This document shows positions 21,901 to 33,488 of a DNA stretch of 64,000 nt, piece after piece. The first letter of the stretch is position 1. Each line of letters begins with the position of its first letter. A program made the position numbers and the translations under genes. Source of the stretch: Theristus sp. LFF4_11 (taxonomy: Eukaryota > Nematoda > Chromadorea > Monhysterida > Xyalidae); the NCBI GenBank assembly GCA_030248135.1, contig JASANC010003254.1:1-64000 (forward strand), given 5' to 3'. The notes under the pieces were generated by a model. It was not told where the DNA came from and made no database searches. It saw only the letters and a list, made by a program, of their open reading frames with translations.

Positions 21901-24900
21901 AACGGAATGCAGGCACACCCAGATGACTTTGTGATTTTTTGAGTTGGAGTGGCGAAAAGGAGAAGCGGATTCACATCATGGAACAGAAACACAACTTTAC
22001 TCTTGCTTTGATTGTGTGATACTGCGACAACAGAAAATACCAGTGTTGGCTTGCGTTTCTCGTCCTTTTCGGTCTCTTTCATCCCACTTTCTCATCTAAA
22101 TTACACCCGTCTGTGTGTTTATATCCGTTATATGTTGCTGTGTGCTCCCCAGTCTATCCATATATCACCACAATCAAACCACTCAGCAAACTCAACGACC
22201 CACACCAAACGCAGCAACCACCAAAACCCGTCCACCCACCGCGACAGTGCGTCTCATTCGCCAGTGTGTACCCGTCGTCGCACGCACACACCCTGCCCGT
22301 GACGCCCGCCTCCACCGTGCACCGCTGTTGACAGCCGCCGTTGCTGCCGTCGGCGCACGAATGCTCCGCATTGCCGTGGGCGTGTCTCGACACGTCCGCG
22401 CACATGTCCGCGTCTTCGTCCGTTATGATTTTCTGCGACTCGAGTGTGCTTGGCAACTGAGAGAAGACAAAGAAAATGAGAAATAATTACAGAAAGCAGT
22501 CGTCTCGAGGCGACGGCATTGGCCTCCATGTGGGATGTGCAACCCTTTATACAGCTCTGCTGAATAATCGGTCGGAGTTTTGGAGCCATCGGTTTTTTAC
22601 AATTAGTTGCTGGAAATTGTTAGTTTTTTGACATTCTATTTAGGAAACTCACAAAAAACCCGATGTTTTTGGTACATCATAAAAAGACCGCCCTTTTCTT
22701 TAAAAACGTCAATTGTTTTCCTTGCAAGGGAACTGGCCGCACTTAATTGAAACAAGACGCAACTATAGTCTCTGATAAAGCCACTGCATAGTGAAACAGC
22801 GGGCATCCACATTTCAAGGTCATTCACCCCCACAATCGGTGGACAGTCCGTATTTCCGTCGCAGCGGCGCTCGATTGGAATGCAGATGTGCAACGGGGAA
22901 ACGCCGCCATTGCAGTCGAACTGTGTGGTTGGATCGCACGGCTCCATTTGGAGGGCTGAAACAAACACAACAAAACAAAGACGTTCAGGTTCAGCAGTTT
23001 TGTTTGTAATTGAGCGCAAGTGTGTATTTTGTAATGCGCAATATAACAATGTAATGCTGCGATACCATCCACCCAATTATTCTGAACTACAAAAGTTCGA
23101 AAATTGTTGACGTAAAAAACTGTTTTTTCGCAAAAAAAACAGATAGAAAAAGCTTTTCCCCAAATACTTTGAGGTTTAGTGCAACTGTTTTTCGGGGACC
23201 TGTGTTGTTTTAGTTTCTAACTTAGCACTAACTAATGTTTCTTAACGACTGTATAACCGATCAATAACAGCTGCACTGTGCTCCCTCGATTGTGACAGGA
23301 GCCATGATGTCAGAAACATAGTTTTGCACGAGCATTCCCGGATTTTGCGGGATAGCTTTGACAGATTTGCGATCCGTCCAATCAGTGAGGCCAAAATTTA
23401 GTCAGCATGGCAACTTGTAATATTAGCTGATTGGTTGGTGATGCACACACGTGTAGTTTCATGCATGGAAAATCTGTGGGCGGAGCAATGCGTGCATCAC
23501 ACAGCACGTGCGTGCGTAACCATCCGATCAGTGAGCACTACAAATTAGCCAGGGCGACTGTACATACATGTGAGCTCAATGTACCCCTTTTTCACGGCCC
23601 TTTCGTAGTTCGCACTCTCTCTCACACACATTGATCTGATAGGGTTCAAAGTGAGACCAGAGTTGCAGACCAGGAATTGTGTGCTTTCAAAAATGCTAGA
23701 TAGTGCGTGTGCAACTTGCAAGTGCAGTGCACAAAACGACCCATACATAAAGATTTCTAAAAGTTTCTCTTTCGGTAAGTTTCGCGCACTCCTAGCGCCC
23801 TGGATAAAAACGCTACAAACATTCGGTCATATTTTAATTTTTTTCAAACTTTAAATTTTTTAATTAAATTAAATTTTAATCTACGTTTTAGAAAAACTCT
23901 ATAGACTCACTTAACGTGACTGTGCAGTTCTTCTCGTCATCGCCTTCGGGACAGTCCACGACGCCGTCGCACATACGCTCCGTTGAGATGCAGTGCCACT
24001 TCATAATGTGCGGATGCCAGTCGGTGATTTTCGACTTTTCGCCGCCGTTGATTGGTCCAACATCGGTGATGCGACACGAGTACTCGGTTGACTTGCACTC
24101 ATCTGCACACAAGACGGGTTGGTTATAGTTCGGCCGTGCTCGTCTTCGGCCGCACAGTGGCATTTGCATTCTGTTTTTTACGATTCCCTCTCCCGAATTT
24201 TTGCTCAGTCATCTTTCCCCAGTCTAAATCAGCAGATTGGATGGTGATCACGTGATACATGCATTCTGTGCAGGCATTGCTGTGGAGGCAGAGTCTGTTC
24301 CGTACAGAAAACATGCATCACGTGACCACCAACCAATCAGCTGATCGCCCATAATTTAGAGCTCGACTACATCTGAAAAAAATTGCTCCAGCCATCTTAT
24401 CTACTATATCGCCCCTTCCCCCACACCAGCTCTGGAACAACTATGCCTGACATGAAACGCCTTTGGAATTCCATTCCATTTTATTTCGCGAAAAAGCAGG
24501 CAACTCCGATGAACTGTATAAACAGCACGTAGTTCGGACTCGGAGACCCAAAAACAAAATGAAAAACAAAAACAAAAAACGCCACCAAACAAAACAAAAC
24601 TGCACTCACGATCACAGCCGGTCTCATCCGCTCCATCCGGACAATCGTGCTCGCCGTCGCACACCCACGTCCTCGGCAGACAGTCCCCGTTCGACGGACA
24701 CGTGAATGACTGCAACAATTTTGGTTTTTTTTTTAATTTTGGCCTTTCTACAAACAGGCCAGTTCACACTGACGTACGTCAAAGCCGAACGCACGACTCC
24801 ATACCATACTGGGCGGCTTCGCGCACTTCTGCCGTGTTTCCACGCTGCTTTCTATGTTTTTTAATGTTGATTCAACAAAAGTAGCACCGCGTTTCTGCGG

Positions 24901-27900
24901 CTCAAACGCCCTCAGTGCATTTAGACTCTGGTGCGTGCGCGCGCATGGTACGGAGCACCAGAAAAACTTGATTCGCCGGCCCACTGGATTACATTTTAAG
25001 AATCACTAGCCACGATGGCAACAACAGCTCACCGAAAACGTGAACGTTCGTACCCGAAACGTTAAAAAAACGATGCAAAAAACTCAAAACCGCACCGTTG
25101 TCTGATCGCAGAGCACGTGCATCGGCCGGTGCCGCCAGTCCGGCTTGTCGGTCACTTCTACTTTGTCGCAGTTCCATTCGTCCGAGTGATCCAAGCAGTC
25201 CGACTGACCGTCGCAGCGCCACTGAATCGGCACGCAGTAGCGGTTGGCGGCGCACTGCACAAGTTGTATTTACTGTTTTTTTTGTTTATTTGATTTGATG
25301 ACAACTCGCATCACGTCACGTGGTTCGAAATAAAACTCGACGACACCAAACTCCGTGTTGGGGGAATGGTGAACCACAGCCTGAACAACGAGAAGGCGGA
25401 CTAGGTTCTCTCCTTGCAAAGATGACGCAAGATTATTTTAGTGTGTTCAAGGCTTTGCCTAGGTGAGACGGTCCTATTGTAGAGTCAACGATTTGTTGCG
25501 CTTTGCAACCTTCCTCAATTTACTGTATGTTTTATCAATCAAATACATCTACTCTTTTCCAAGTGCTAAACCATTCTTTGATTAATGTTGCTTTGTGCAT
25601 TTATACGCTGTGATCTAACGTACTCTTTGTACTTCACATCCACAAGAATAAAATACCAAACGCATAAAAACGTTCTGGGGTTTTGTTCGGTGTGAACGTA
25701 CCACGTAGCTGTCGCTCGCGCCTCAGTTGCAGAGGCGCTTGGGCGACATAGTTTCGACGCCTGTTCGTTGAACTGGGCGTTTGGGCGACATAGGTGAAGC
25801 ACGCCGGGCCAGTTAGGTAACCGGTTTAGTTCGTTTTATTTTTAGTAAAGTTTTAGCTTCACTTGTGTCTTTCGCCCAACACACACTAATCCAACCGACA
25901 GCATGACTAGCAATAGTCAGTCAATCAATAACAGCTCAAATCCGCATATTGTGGAGGTGGCCATGCGACCTTCGTGGTTCAGAGACGCGGGGGAATTCGG
26001 TCATCGTATGCGGTGCAGCCAGCTGTCTGTCGGCAAAGACGGCCTCAACGCGGACCGCGGTGCCCGCCGCGGGGCAGGGGAGCCGTTGGAATCGATGGAC
26101 GCACAGGCTGCCTCACACTATCTATGTCTCGATTTTCAACATGCGTTTTTGCGATGTTGCACTGGGATAAGTGATAACCAAACGGGCAACCATCAGATAT
26201 AGCCAATGATATGTTCGGTATGAGATCGGATCAGTATCGGATCAAGATTTTTAGGGTTTTTTATTGCAATGGTTAAATATCTGTCGAAGCTCAAATTCTC
26301 GACGAAAAAATCCTATCCCACAAGCTCAATGCTTCAATGCTCAAATTCATTCATCCACTCAGGTGATAAAATCATTGTGTCATAAAGCGGTGCAAAACAA
26401 ATAATTCGAAAAAAAACATAACCCAACCCCAACCCTGACAACGACATGTTCTTTTTCATTTCACTAGTCTCTGTCTGGCTGATAATGAATCATACAATGA
26501 CTTGGATCCAGTTTTTGGAAACCAGTGCATCCCACAACCCCAACTCTCGCGGTGTTTTGTTCAAACTTTTTTTACAATCTACGTTTTCATTGTGATTCAC
26601 AACACTTGTGCCGAATCAAAAATGTTGCTGATAAAAAAACATAACACACAAAAACGCCAAACTCGTGAATCTTTTTGTTTCGAAGGTTTGAAACGATGAT
26701 CAACGAGCATGACTGAAAAGAGTTGGCTTGATGTTGAGTTGATAGTTGAGAGACATAAAGATGTTGTCATCGATCACATGGTAAGCGTGCGTGTGTCAAA
26801 TGAACAATGTTCAACACAAACAGAAACACATTGTATGTCACGTGTTTGAACACGAGACATGCCAGAAAAAACAAACAAAACCACGCAGTTTCAAATCCAT
26901 CTCACTGATTGGCCGCAACATACTCATACAAGCAATCAACATTTTAACAAAAATAACCACCCATCACAATTCCCAAACTTCACACATTCTCCCCATCCCA
27001 ACTATTTAACATATAGTTTGACTTACAAAAACTTTTTTTTCAAAATTATCAATAAAAAACGTTATCAGCAAACCCACACACATCTACACTTCCCTGCTCA
27101 AACGCAATTTTCACAAAACGTTTTTTTGTATCATCACATCAACTGATCAACACACACACACACACTGCATTTCACTGTTACGCATACAGAAACCGAAACC
27201 CAATGAGTCAACACACTCAACAGACAATGTGTAGCATAAAATTTCACATTATTGTGCACGTGATTTGTCGCTGCTATTTAAAAAATTCTTCGTTCACCAA
27301 TGGTTCAGGTATCCAAGCAAAGTGCTACTGTGAGCTAGATCTGAAGAAAAAAAACAAACGAATCTCTCTCTAGCAGGGTGTCGAATTTGTTTTCAAATAT
27401 TGAAAATTCCACGGAAAACAGCACAACAGAATTGCAACTTGCTGATTGGCTGCAAAAGTCGTCCTACCGACAAGATGTCATCACACAGCGACACGATATT
27501 TGAATTCAAACTTCTCTTCATTCAAGAACAGCTGTAGACTTTGAAAAAATAGATGAAAAAAACTTTTTCTAAAAGAACAGCAAGCAAATGGCAACCTGTG
27601 ACTAACCAAATCTGAATCACCAACCAGCCAATCCGGATTCCGGATGCTATTTACGCGCATTTATCATTTTCTTCCCATCTTTTTCCGGACAGACAGCTAT
27701 TATTTCGCAATCTGAACGCCGAACAACAATGACAAAGCATCATTTTTCCAACGTTCCAACGAGGCTAACGTTTACAAAGATACACGTGTCCAAACCGTCT
27801 ACAAGATCGTAATTTAAACGCTCTGAATCAGTTTACACACTAATTCGGTCGCTCATTACAAATCGGATATTGGTAGAAAGTGAAGTAAACCTGCACAACA

Positions 27901-30900
27901 TTTTTGCAGCAAACGAGCAAAAAAACGATTCATTTAGCAACACAAAAAACACATAAACGCCAACAAATACAATATAAGTCAGGACCCAGAACCCATGCCC
28001 TGAAATTTAAAAAAAAAACAGTATGGTCTGTTTGTTTACACCTATTAGTTCTTTTGCAGAATACAGACCAGGCGAATACCAGTAAGAAGCACGAATGTAT
28101 CGGGTTTGATAGAAAACCAAACAGCCCATTTGTTGCTAGATACGTCTCATCGCAACTCCGATCCCATTCGCTCTTCGTTCGTCAGCTCGGTTCGACAGAT
28201 TGAAAAAAAACCCGCCGTACACCAACCATGAACTGAAGATCCTGACAGTCTTTATAGGTGCAGCTGGCCGGTTCGTCGCTGTTGTCGCCGCAGTCGTCGT
28301 CGCGGTCGCATTGCCACTGCGACAGGATGCAACGGCCGTTCGCGCATCTGTGGCGACGAACAACAAGAGATGGGCAAAATGTAGAGTGCAATGTGGGCAG
28401 AGTTGGGGTAAAAATGGGCAAAATTGTCCAAACAGCAGAAATTGAGTAATGTTGTGTACAAAAAATTGAATTGAGCAAATATGGGCGTAATTCGGATGAC
28501 AATAGAGATGCCGTGTTGTCGTGGCACAATGTGACTAGTTGTGTGCAGTCGAACTCTAAATTCATGGAATCAGCTGATTGGTTGGTGGTAATCACATGAT
28601 GCTTTCCGTACAGGAAAGACTGATCAACACAGCAATGCCTGCACAGAACGCATGTGATCAAGTGATCCCCAACCAATCAGCTGATTGCCTATTACTCGGA
28701 GTTCGACTGTATGTGTAGTGCATGCGACATGCGACATTTTATGACAAAAACACGACAATCAAAATTTATGCTACCTGAACAGATTTTGTAATTTTGAAAA
28801 AAAAACAAATCCGTCAAAGAAAGAAAACACTCAAAGACACGAAATGCCACCATCGCGACTACTGCTCTGAACCTGAACTGATCGTGATTGCACGGTTTAG
28901 CGAGCAACACCGCCGGCACGGTCGTGTTGTCCGGCAGCACGCTGGACGGTCTCAACGTTGGGCAGTCGCGTTCGTCCTTTCCATCGGGGCAGTCGACCTG
29001 TTGGTCGCACTTCCACGAGCCCGGCACGCACACCGGCAGTCGTGTCAGCGGATTCGGCCCGCAGTCGAATTGGCCGAGCGAGCACGACATCGCTGCAGAC
29101 ATGGCGAATGTTTTTCTTCTTCGATTTTTTGACTTTAGGAACCGTGATAGCACACGCTGTATCGATTTTGTTGGAGATCACACCAGACAGCTAAAACGCC
29201 AGGCTTCAGTGGGTTCACTTGGGGTTAGTTTGGCAGGGCAGACCCTGTTGCAGATCAGCGTTCAGGTTGTTTCACCAACATCATGTCATAATTCAGGTGC
29301 GGGAAAACGTAAATATCAGATATTTTATGGTTTGATTGTGTTAAAAAGACGTGCCCATGTGACAAAACAATTGAGAAAAAACCAATCCACTTCTCAGCAG
29401 ACCGAATCAACCCAGAGACCCAAATCATACAACCAAAAAAAACAATCATCAATCACCAACCAGCAAAGTCGCACTGGTGCTCATCGGAGCCGTCGAAGCA
29501 GTCCGCCTCGCCGTCGCACTTCCAAACCAACGGAATGCAGCGCACGTTGCCGTGCACGTCCGTCTGATTCGGACACTCGTACTCGTGCTGCGAACACGAC
29601 GTTACGACGCCGTCGACGAAGTCCGGATCTGCGACACGGATTCGAGAATGAATGTGAATTTCATGTAAAAATGGTTTTTTCGGAAAAAATTCACAAAACT
29701 TTCTGAAAAGATACTCGAAAACGTTCCATCTTTTCCGAATAAAAGTGCTTAGTGGGTCGTTTTGCATTCTTCAAAAAAATAAAAAGAAACTTTGCAATTT
29801 CAGCTTCGCTGTGCTGCAAATTCATAAATGCACTTTAGAAAATAATAATCTTTATCGGGTCCGTAAAGACTGTCAATAAATTGTGAAGTCGATTTGTGGA
29901 GAACTAAGCGGTAACCCGTCAATAAATCGACCACCAAGTGGCTCAGGTGGTTCAACAAAACTAAAATCGGACAATGGAATGCATAACACAAAAAAAAACT
30001 GTTTTGTCCGGAAAAACCACAACAACAAAAAGCGTCTGTTTCTCGACGAATCCACCAAGACCCACCGATCTCGGCGTAGCTACAATCGCGTTCGTCCGAC
30101 GACGCCGTCTCGTTGGTTGGATTGTCTGCACAGTCGTTGTCGTGGTCGCATCGCCACTCCAGCGGTATGCAACGCCCGTTGTCGCAGCGGAACTGTTGCT
30201 GTTGCGCCGTCGTGTCGCCGCCGGAGCCAACTGCAACAAGCAACACAGTCAATCATGCCAACAGTTACAGCGATCTCTGTCGGGCAGTGCATGCGATGTG
30301 CGTGCCTCTGTCGGAAGCGGAGCTGCTTGCTGTCTCGGCAGCTGCGTCTCTGGCATCCGCCTCACAACGGGCGCTAAACGCGTGCCATTTGTGGTGGAGC
30401 TCGCAGGAAACGCAGCCATATGACTGCCAGGCAGCTCTCGGCGCCACGCCGAGCTGATGATGATTTACAACAACACTCTCGCCAACAACAACAAATGTCT
30501 GTTCAGAAAGCTGGCGACTCAGACACGGTACGGTCGAACTCTAAATTATAGGCAATCAGCTGAATGGTTGGTGATCACACGATGTATGCTCTCTGTGACC
30601 CCCACACCACAGCAATGCCTGCACAGAAAGCATGCATCACAAAACAACCAGTTATTCCCCTGATTGCCTAGAATTTGGAGTTCGACTCTAAAGAATTTAT
30701 TAAAACTGCAATTTCTGCAGCAACCATGCCTTCATTCTTCAGACACTACACATCGAATCTATACAATCAGCAGTGCTCATTAATTAATGCACCGATTCTT
30801 CGTGTTCGGATCGGAACGTGCAAACAAGAATTTTGAAAAAACCCACTGGCTACGCAGTTATTCATGTCGTCGCCGTCGGTGACGTGAAATTGAGCAGCGA

Positions 30901-31185
30901 TCAAAAATGCTGAAACGTAAGCTGGTTTTTTCATTCAAATTTTCAGAAAAAATACTGAGAAAAACAACAACATTATCTAGATCAACAACAATACAGAGTA
31001 TAGACCATAATTGAAAAGCACACACCAAGCCAAGATAGCGCCAGAACACAGCAATGAACACGACGACAACTGAAGAATGGCGGCGGTTGTTTACTGGCAA
31101 TCAATGGCTGAGGTTGCTGAATTCGATCAACCCATTTTTCGCTCTTCTGACACCTCATTTTTTCAATGTTGTTTTTCTTCTTCAT
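15903..31185 (-). CDS. LDL-receptor-family endocytic receptor (VLDLR/yolk-receptor-like)
   Basis: Exons (descending): tentative 31185-31026; 30909-30847; LA1 30230-30066; LA2 29628-29461; LA3 29092-28873; LA4 28347-28227; LA5 25254-25096; LA6 24709-24610; LA7 24102-23911; LA8 22955-22828; EGF1 22456-22240; EGF2 plus first YWTD blade 21781-21484; 20902-20710; 20404-20268; [gap]; 19844-19752; 19456-19396; EGF3 19202-19008 and 18777-18661; TM 17265-17183; tail 16826-16703 and 16273-16008 (or read-through to 15903). All junction phases agree except at the gap. LA modules show the DC..(G/N)SDE..C calcium motif, and EGF2 is a DMDEC calcium-binding type. The tail carries FDNPVY, the clathrin/PTB endocytosis signal. 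Eight LA modules, two EGFs, a propeller, an EGF, TM and NPxY is the VLDLR plan; the nematode counterpart is the yolk receptor RME-2. The start and signal peptide are uncertain. Confidence 0.92.
16008..17265 (-). CDS. Receptor transmembrane and cytoplasmic-tail exons
   Basis: Part of the receptor gene. Exon 17265-17183 encodes [20 protein letters not shown], a single membrane helix preceded by a short polar stretch. Exon 16826-16703 starts [14 protein letters not shown] (basic stop-transfer) and contains FDNPVY. Exon 16273-16008 is an acidic, Ser/His-rich tail ending in DDDVYAQP before a GTAAAT donor. Phases are 1, 0, 1, 0. If the last donor is not used, 34 more codons run to a stop at 15903; no clear further exon was found downstream. 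Confidence 0.85.
16291..16412. mobile_element. MITE family A, copy 2
   Basis: An inverted-repeat element (CAGCTGATTGGTTGGTGGTC and its inverse, with CATGCAT-rich inner arms) in a receptor intron. It lies 18 bp from the acceptor-side edge of the exon ending at 16273. Confidence 0.75.
17031..17135 (-). mobile_element. tRNA-derived SINE-like fragment
   Basis: On the minus strand it carries TGGCGTAGTGGTTAGCGC, a strong match to a tRNA A box (internal pol III promoter). The downstream B box is degenerate and no cloverleaf closes, so it is not a functional tRNA. It sits in a receptor intron. Confidence 0.5.
18152..18660 (-). CDS. Alternative 3' coding end of the receptor gene
   Basis: If the AAAA|GTAAGC donor next to 18661 is skipped, the EGF3 exon stays open for another 169 codons to a TGA at 18152-18154. 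The extension begins with a furin-like basic cluster (KRSRRSRRR). It continues through a Ser/Glu-rich region with [13 protein letters not shown], vaguely like the start of a fasciclin (FAS1) domain, and reaches a hydrophobic helix ([20 protein letters not shown]) with a cytoplasmic end of about ten residues. It would give a membrane-anchored receptor without the NPVY tail. An isoform seems likelier than a separate gene because frame and phase run on from EGF3. Confidence 0.55.
18810..18855 (+). mobile_element. tRNA-like B-box fragment
   Basis: GCGTTCGAATCCCACC matches a tRNA T-arm/B box, but no acceptor stem or anticodon arm can be paired around it. It is probably a SINE remnant in a receptor intron; compare 53881-53950. 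Confidence 0.35.
19222..19290 (+). repeat. Short dispersed repeat, copy 1
   Basis: ATTCCATTTTATTTCGC, then ACTCCGAT, GAACTGTAT and CGTAGTTCGGA in the same order and spacing as at 24468-24545. Both copies lie in receptor introns. Confidence 0.6.
21225..21555. repeat. Tandem duplication covering part of an EGF2/YWTD exon
   Basis: About 21225-21395 resembles 21415-21555. Both contain CAATCGCAACTTCAACAAAA, followed by a copy of the exon end ATGATCATCTCGTGG and GATCA(A/G)CTTGCGCTCCT. The outer copy has lost the reading frame and lies in the intron downstream of the real exon (21781-21484). Confidence 0.7.
23420..23540. mobile_element. MITE family A, copy 3 (degenerate)
   Basis: TTAGCTGATTGGTTGGTGATG and an inverse partner around 23500-23535, with CATGCATGG / GCGTGCATCA inner arms. 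It lies in a receptor intron between LA7 and LA8. Confidence 0.6.
24223..24366. mobile_element. MITE family A, copy 4
   Basis: Inverted arms from AAATCAGCAGATTGGATGG to CCAATCAGCTGATCGCCC, ending in TTTAGAGCTCGAC, in the receptor intron between LA6 and LA7. Confidence 0.75.
24468..24545 (+). repeat. Short dispersed repeat, copy 2
   Basis: Matches 19222-19290 (ATTCCATTTTATTTCGC ... GTAGTTCGGA). Function and class are unknown. Confidence 0.6.
25356..25881 (+). mobile_element. LTR of an LTR retrotransposon
   Basis: 526 bp running from TGTTGGGG to CCCAACA: the ends are TG...CA inside an inverted repeat TGTTGGG/CCCAACA, the hallmark of an LTR. It contains AATAAA-like signals (near 25650) and is more GC-rich than the surrounding intron. 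No partner LTR was seen in the window, so the element is truncated or recombined. It lies in the 2.7-kb receptor intron between LA4 and LA5. Confidence 0.65.
25903..26202 (+). pseudogene. gag-like remnant downstream of the LTR
   Basis: An ATG 21 bp after the LTR opens 99 codons starting [20 protein letters not shown], then [12 protein letters not shown]. The position fits the first frame of an LTR retrotransposon, but the frame becomes Arg/Gly-rich and then stops, so it is broken or fragmentary. No zinc knuckle, protease or polymerase follows before 28.2 kb. The family is not recognised. Confidence 0.4.
28548..28707. mobile_element. MITE family A, copy 5
   Basis: The cleanest copy: GTCGAACTCTAAATTCATGG at the left, its inverse ending in GGAGTTCGAC at the right, and CAATCAGCTGATTGG in both arms. 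It lies in a receptor intron between LA3 and LA4. Confidence 0.85.
30533..30686. mobile_element. MITE family A, copy 6
   Basis: GTCGAACTCTAAATTATAGG through GAGTTCGAC with the same inner palindromes, in the receptor intron upstream of LA1. Confidence 0.85.
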
Positions 31186-32480
31186 CGTTCACAATTCAGT
31201 TGACTCGACGACAATGATGCTTGACATGAAAATATTTGAATTGTAAAAACAAGGTAATTTGCTGCTTTTTACACTTTTAAACTTTCTGTGGAAAGTGTCT
31301 TAAACGCATTTTCAGATGAAAGTTCAATTTTGATAGCCAAAATTCCGTAATGCATCATTATTAAAACAGGTGCATGTGCAGTGGCGGTGGTGACCCCTGC
31401 CCTTAACACAGGAAAGAATAAAGAAAAAAATGCAAAAACTAAATTGATCATTTTCACCTTATCAAAAAGGCTTGGCTCAGGATTAGGTTTTGGATTAGGG
31501 AACCTACAACGACTCATTGCAAGCAACCTCTGATCAGAAATCAAAAAAATCACTTTTAAGTATGTATACAAATCCCAAAATTCAGTTTTTTAGTTAATTA
31601 AAAAATCCCAAAAAAAGTTTAAAAAATTTCGAACCCTAGTGCCATCCCTAACAAAAATCAAAAAAATTGATTGAATAAAAAAACAAAAACGCCGATCGAT
31701 TTTTTAAATCAAAATTTGTTTCTCTAATATGCCCTGAAAACCTCATTTTTGGAACAATTTATTGAAAGCTCAACAAAAATTTTCTTTGACATTACCAAAA
31801 CCGTCAGCAGTCGAGTTTGGACCATTTTGCCGACTGATTTTAGGCTTGAACAACTTTTCAAGAATCAAGAATCAAGTTTATTTGTAAGCCTCACGGCCAG
31901 TTCACATCAACACATTCACAAAACTTCCGTTATGCAAAACAAACACAATTGATGTCACAAAAAAAACCTAAAGAAACACAAGATTATTGATGAAATTGGT
32001 GAATGCATGAATGAAAGCAAGCAAAAAGTCGATGCAAACGAATGGGCAGATGACTGCCCGGGTATTCACACAAAGAAACAAAAAAATCAACAAAATAAAA
32101 CCAACCGTCGACAGTCAGAAACAATGTATGTAAAAAAACGCGCAAACACAGTTGAAGCTTGAAAGAAGAAATAAATAAAATAGCGCGATCACGAACCGAC
32201 AACATCAGACAGCACACAACGACCACGATTGACATTCAGGCACGATTAAATTAAGCAAGAGAAAGCAAAACAAACACGGCACAGTTGCTTTTCTTTTCTT
32301 CATTACAGTTTTTCTCTCACTTTTTTTCTTTTTTTCTTTTTTTTTGTTTTTTTCATTTTGAAATGAACTTGAACTTTTGAAATGAAGTTTATTTTTGAGC
32401 GTCAAAGGTGAACATGAGAGTCAAATTGCAAGAGGAGGCCATGATATCGGATCGGTAGGGAAAAGGGAAAAATAAGGTCA

Positions 32481-32913
32481 CTCGATGGACGCCCTACTTG
32501 ACGGCGTTCTGTACGCTTTTCTGGTTACCACTGGCAAAAACATCGCTAAAAAATCACCGCGTGTTCGTTCGTACCAAAACAAAATCAGGGAAATACATGC
32601 CGAAAAATTGGTGCGGGGCTTCGCATGGTGTTTCTTGCTTTACTGCACAGCGCCAAACCTCCCCTCCCAGAAATTTGCTTGGTGTGCGTTCGTTTGTCTG
32701 CAGACTTGCGTTCGTTTATGCTAACGCGGCCTGGACAACGCGTCCCACGAAATTTTCCTGTCTGTCGCCCACCTTTTCACACCATACTGGCAATCGACCG
32801 GTAGCTTTCACCGTGTTGTTGTTATTTGTTGTTGGGGATTTTAGGGGATGTTTTTAGCCAAGGGCTAACTCAGAAAAGCGTACAAAACGCCGTCGAGTAG
32901 GGTGCCCATCGAG
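32481..32913. mobile_element. MITE with ~43-bp terminal inverted repeats
   Basis: The left end CTCGATGGACGCCCTACTTG and the right end CGAGTAGGGTGCCCATCGAG are inverse with few mismatches over about 43 bp, extending to GTACGCTTTTCTG. The inside has no convincing coding sequence. Confidence 0.8.
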
Positions 32914-33198
32914 TTTTCTCTGCCATCAAGGGTTGCTGCTCAATTCCAGCGCAGCGCATTCCTCCGCCAAATTAAAACAAAAAATTTGAAAACAAGTTCA
33001 GAGCTTTTGCACACCCTCTGCACAAATTTTTTTAATGTTCCAGTTTCTTACTTTTTGTAGTTATGTGTGGAAACCGTAGTGTGGAACAGCCGAGTTTCCA
33101 AAACCGTTTACTTCAGATAAAAATTAAAATTTTTAATTAAAAACTCAAAAAACGGCAAAGTCGAATGAAAGCTCGGCGACGACGACAGGGCTTACACA

Positions 33199-33488
33199 TA
33201 CAGTGCCAGCCATAATTAATGCGCAGTTTGAGTGCCATGGAGCTCCGTCGAGCTCGATGGAGCTCGCAGTCTTGCCACACACAAAGTATAGAGGGGCGGA
33301 GTTTAGGTGTGTGCATGCACGCGTGTTAAAAGGCTGCGAGAGATGTGGAGCTCCACAACTCTCGCGAAAAAATGAGCGCGCGCGCACGGCGCAGCCTATC
33401 AAATACACAGGGCTGCTGTGGAGCTCGATCGAGCTCGCTGGAGCTCCATCGCTATCTACGTTGCGCATTAATTATGGCTGGCACTGTA
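33199..33488. mobile_element. Tc1/mariner-like MITE
   Basis: Ends TACAGTGCCAGCCATAATTA and TAATTATGGCTGGCACTGTA are perfect inverse repeats within TA dinucleotides, the Tc1/mariner target. Sub-terminal GAGCTC-rich palindromes follow. At 290 bp it is non-autonomous. Confidence 0.85.
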
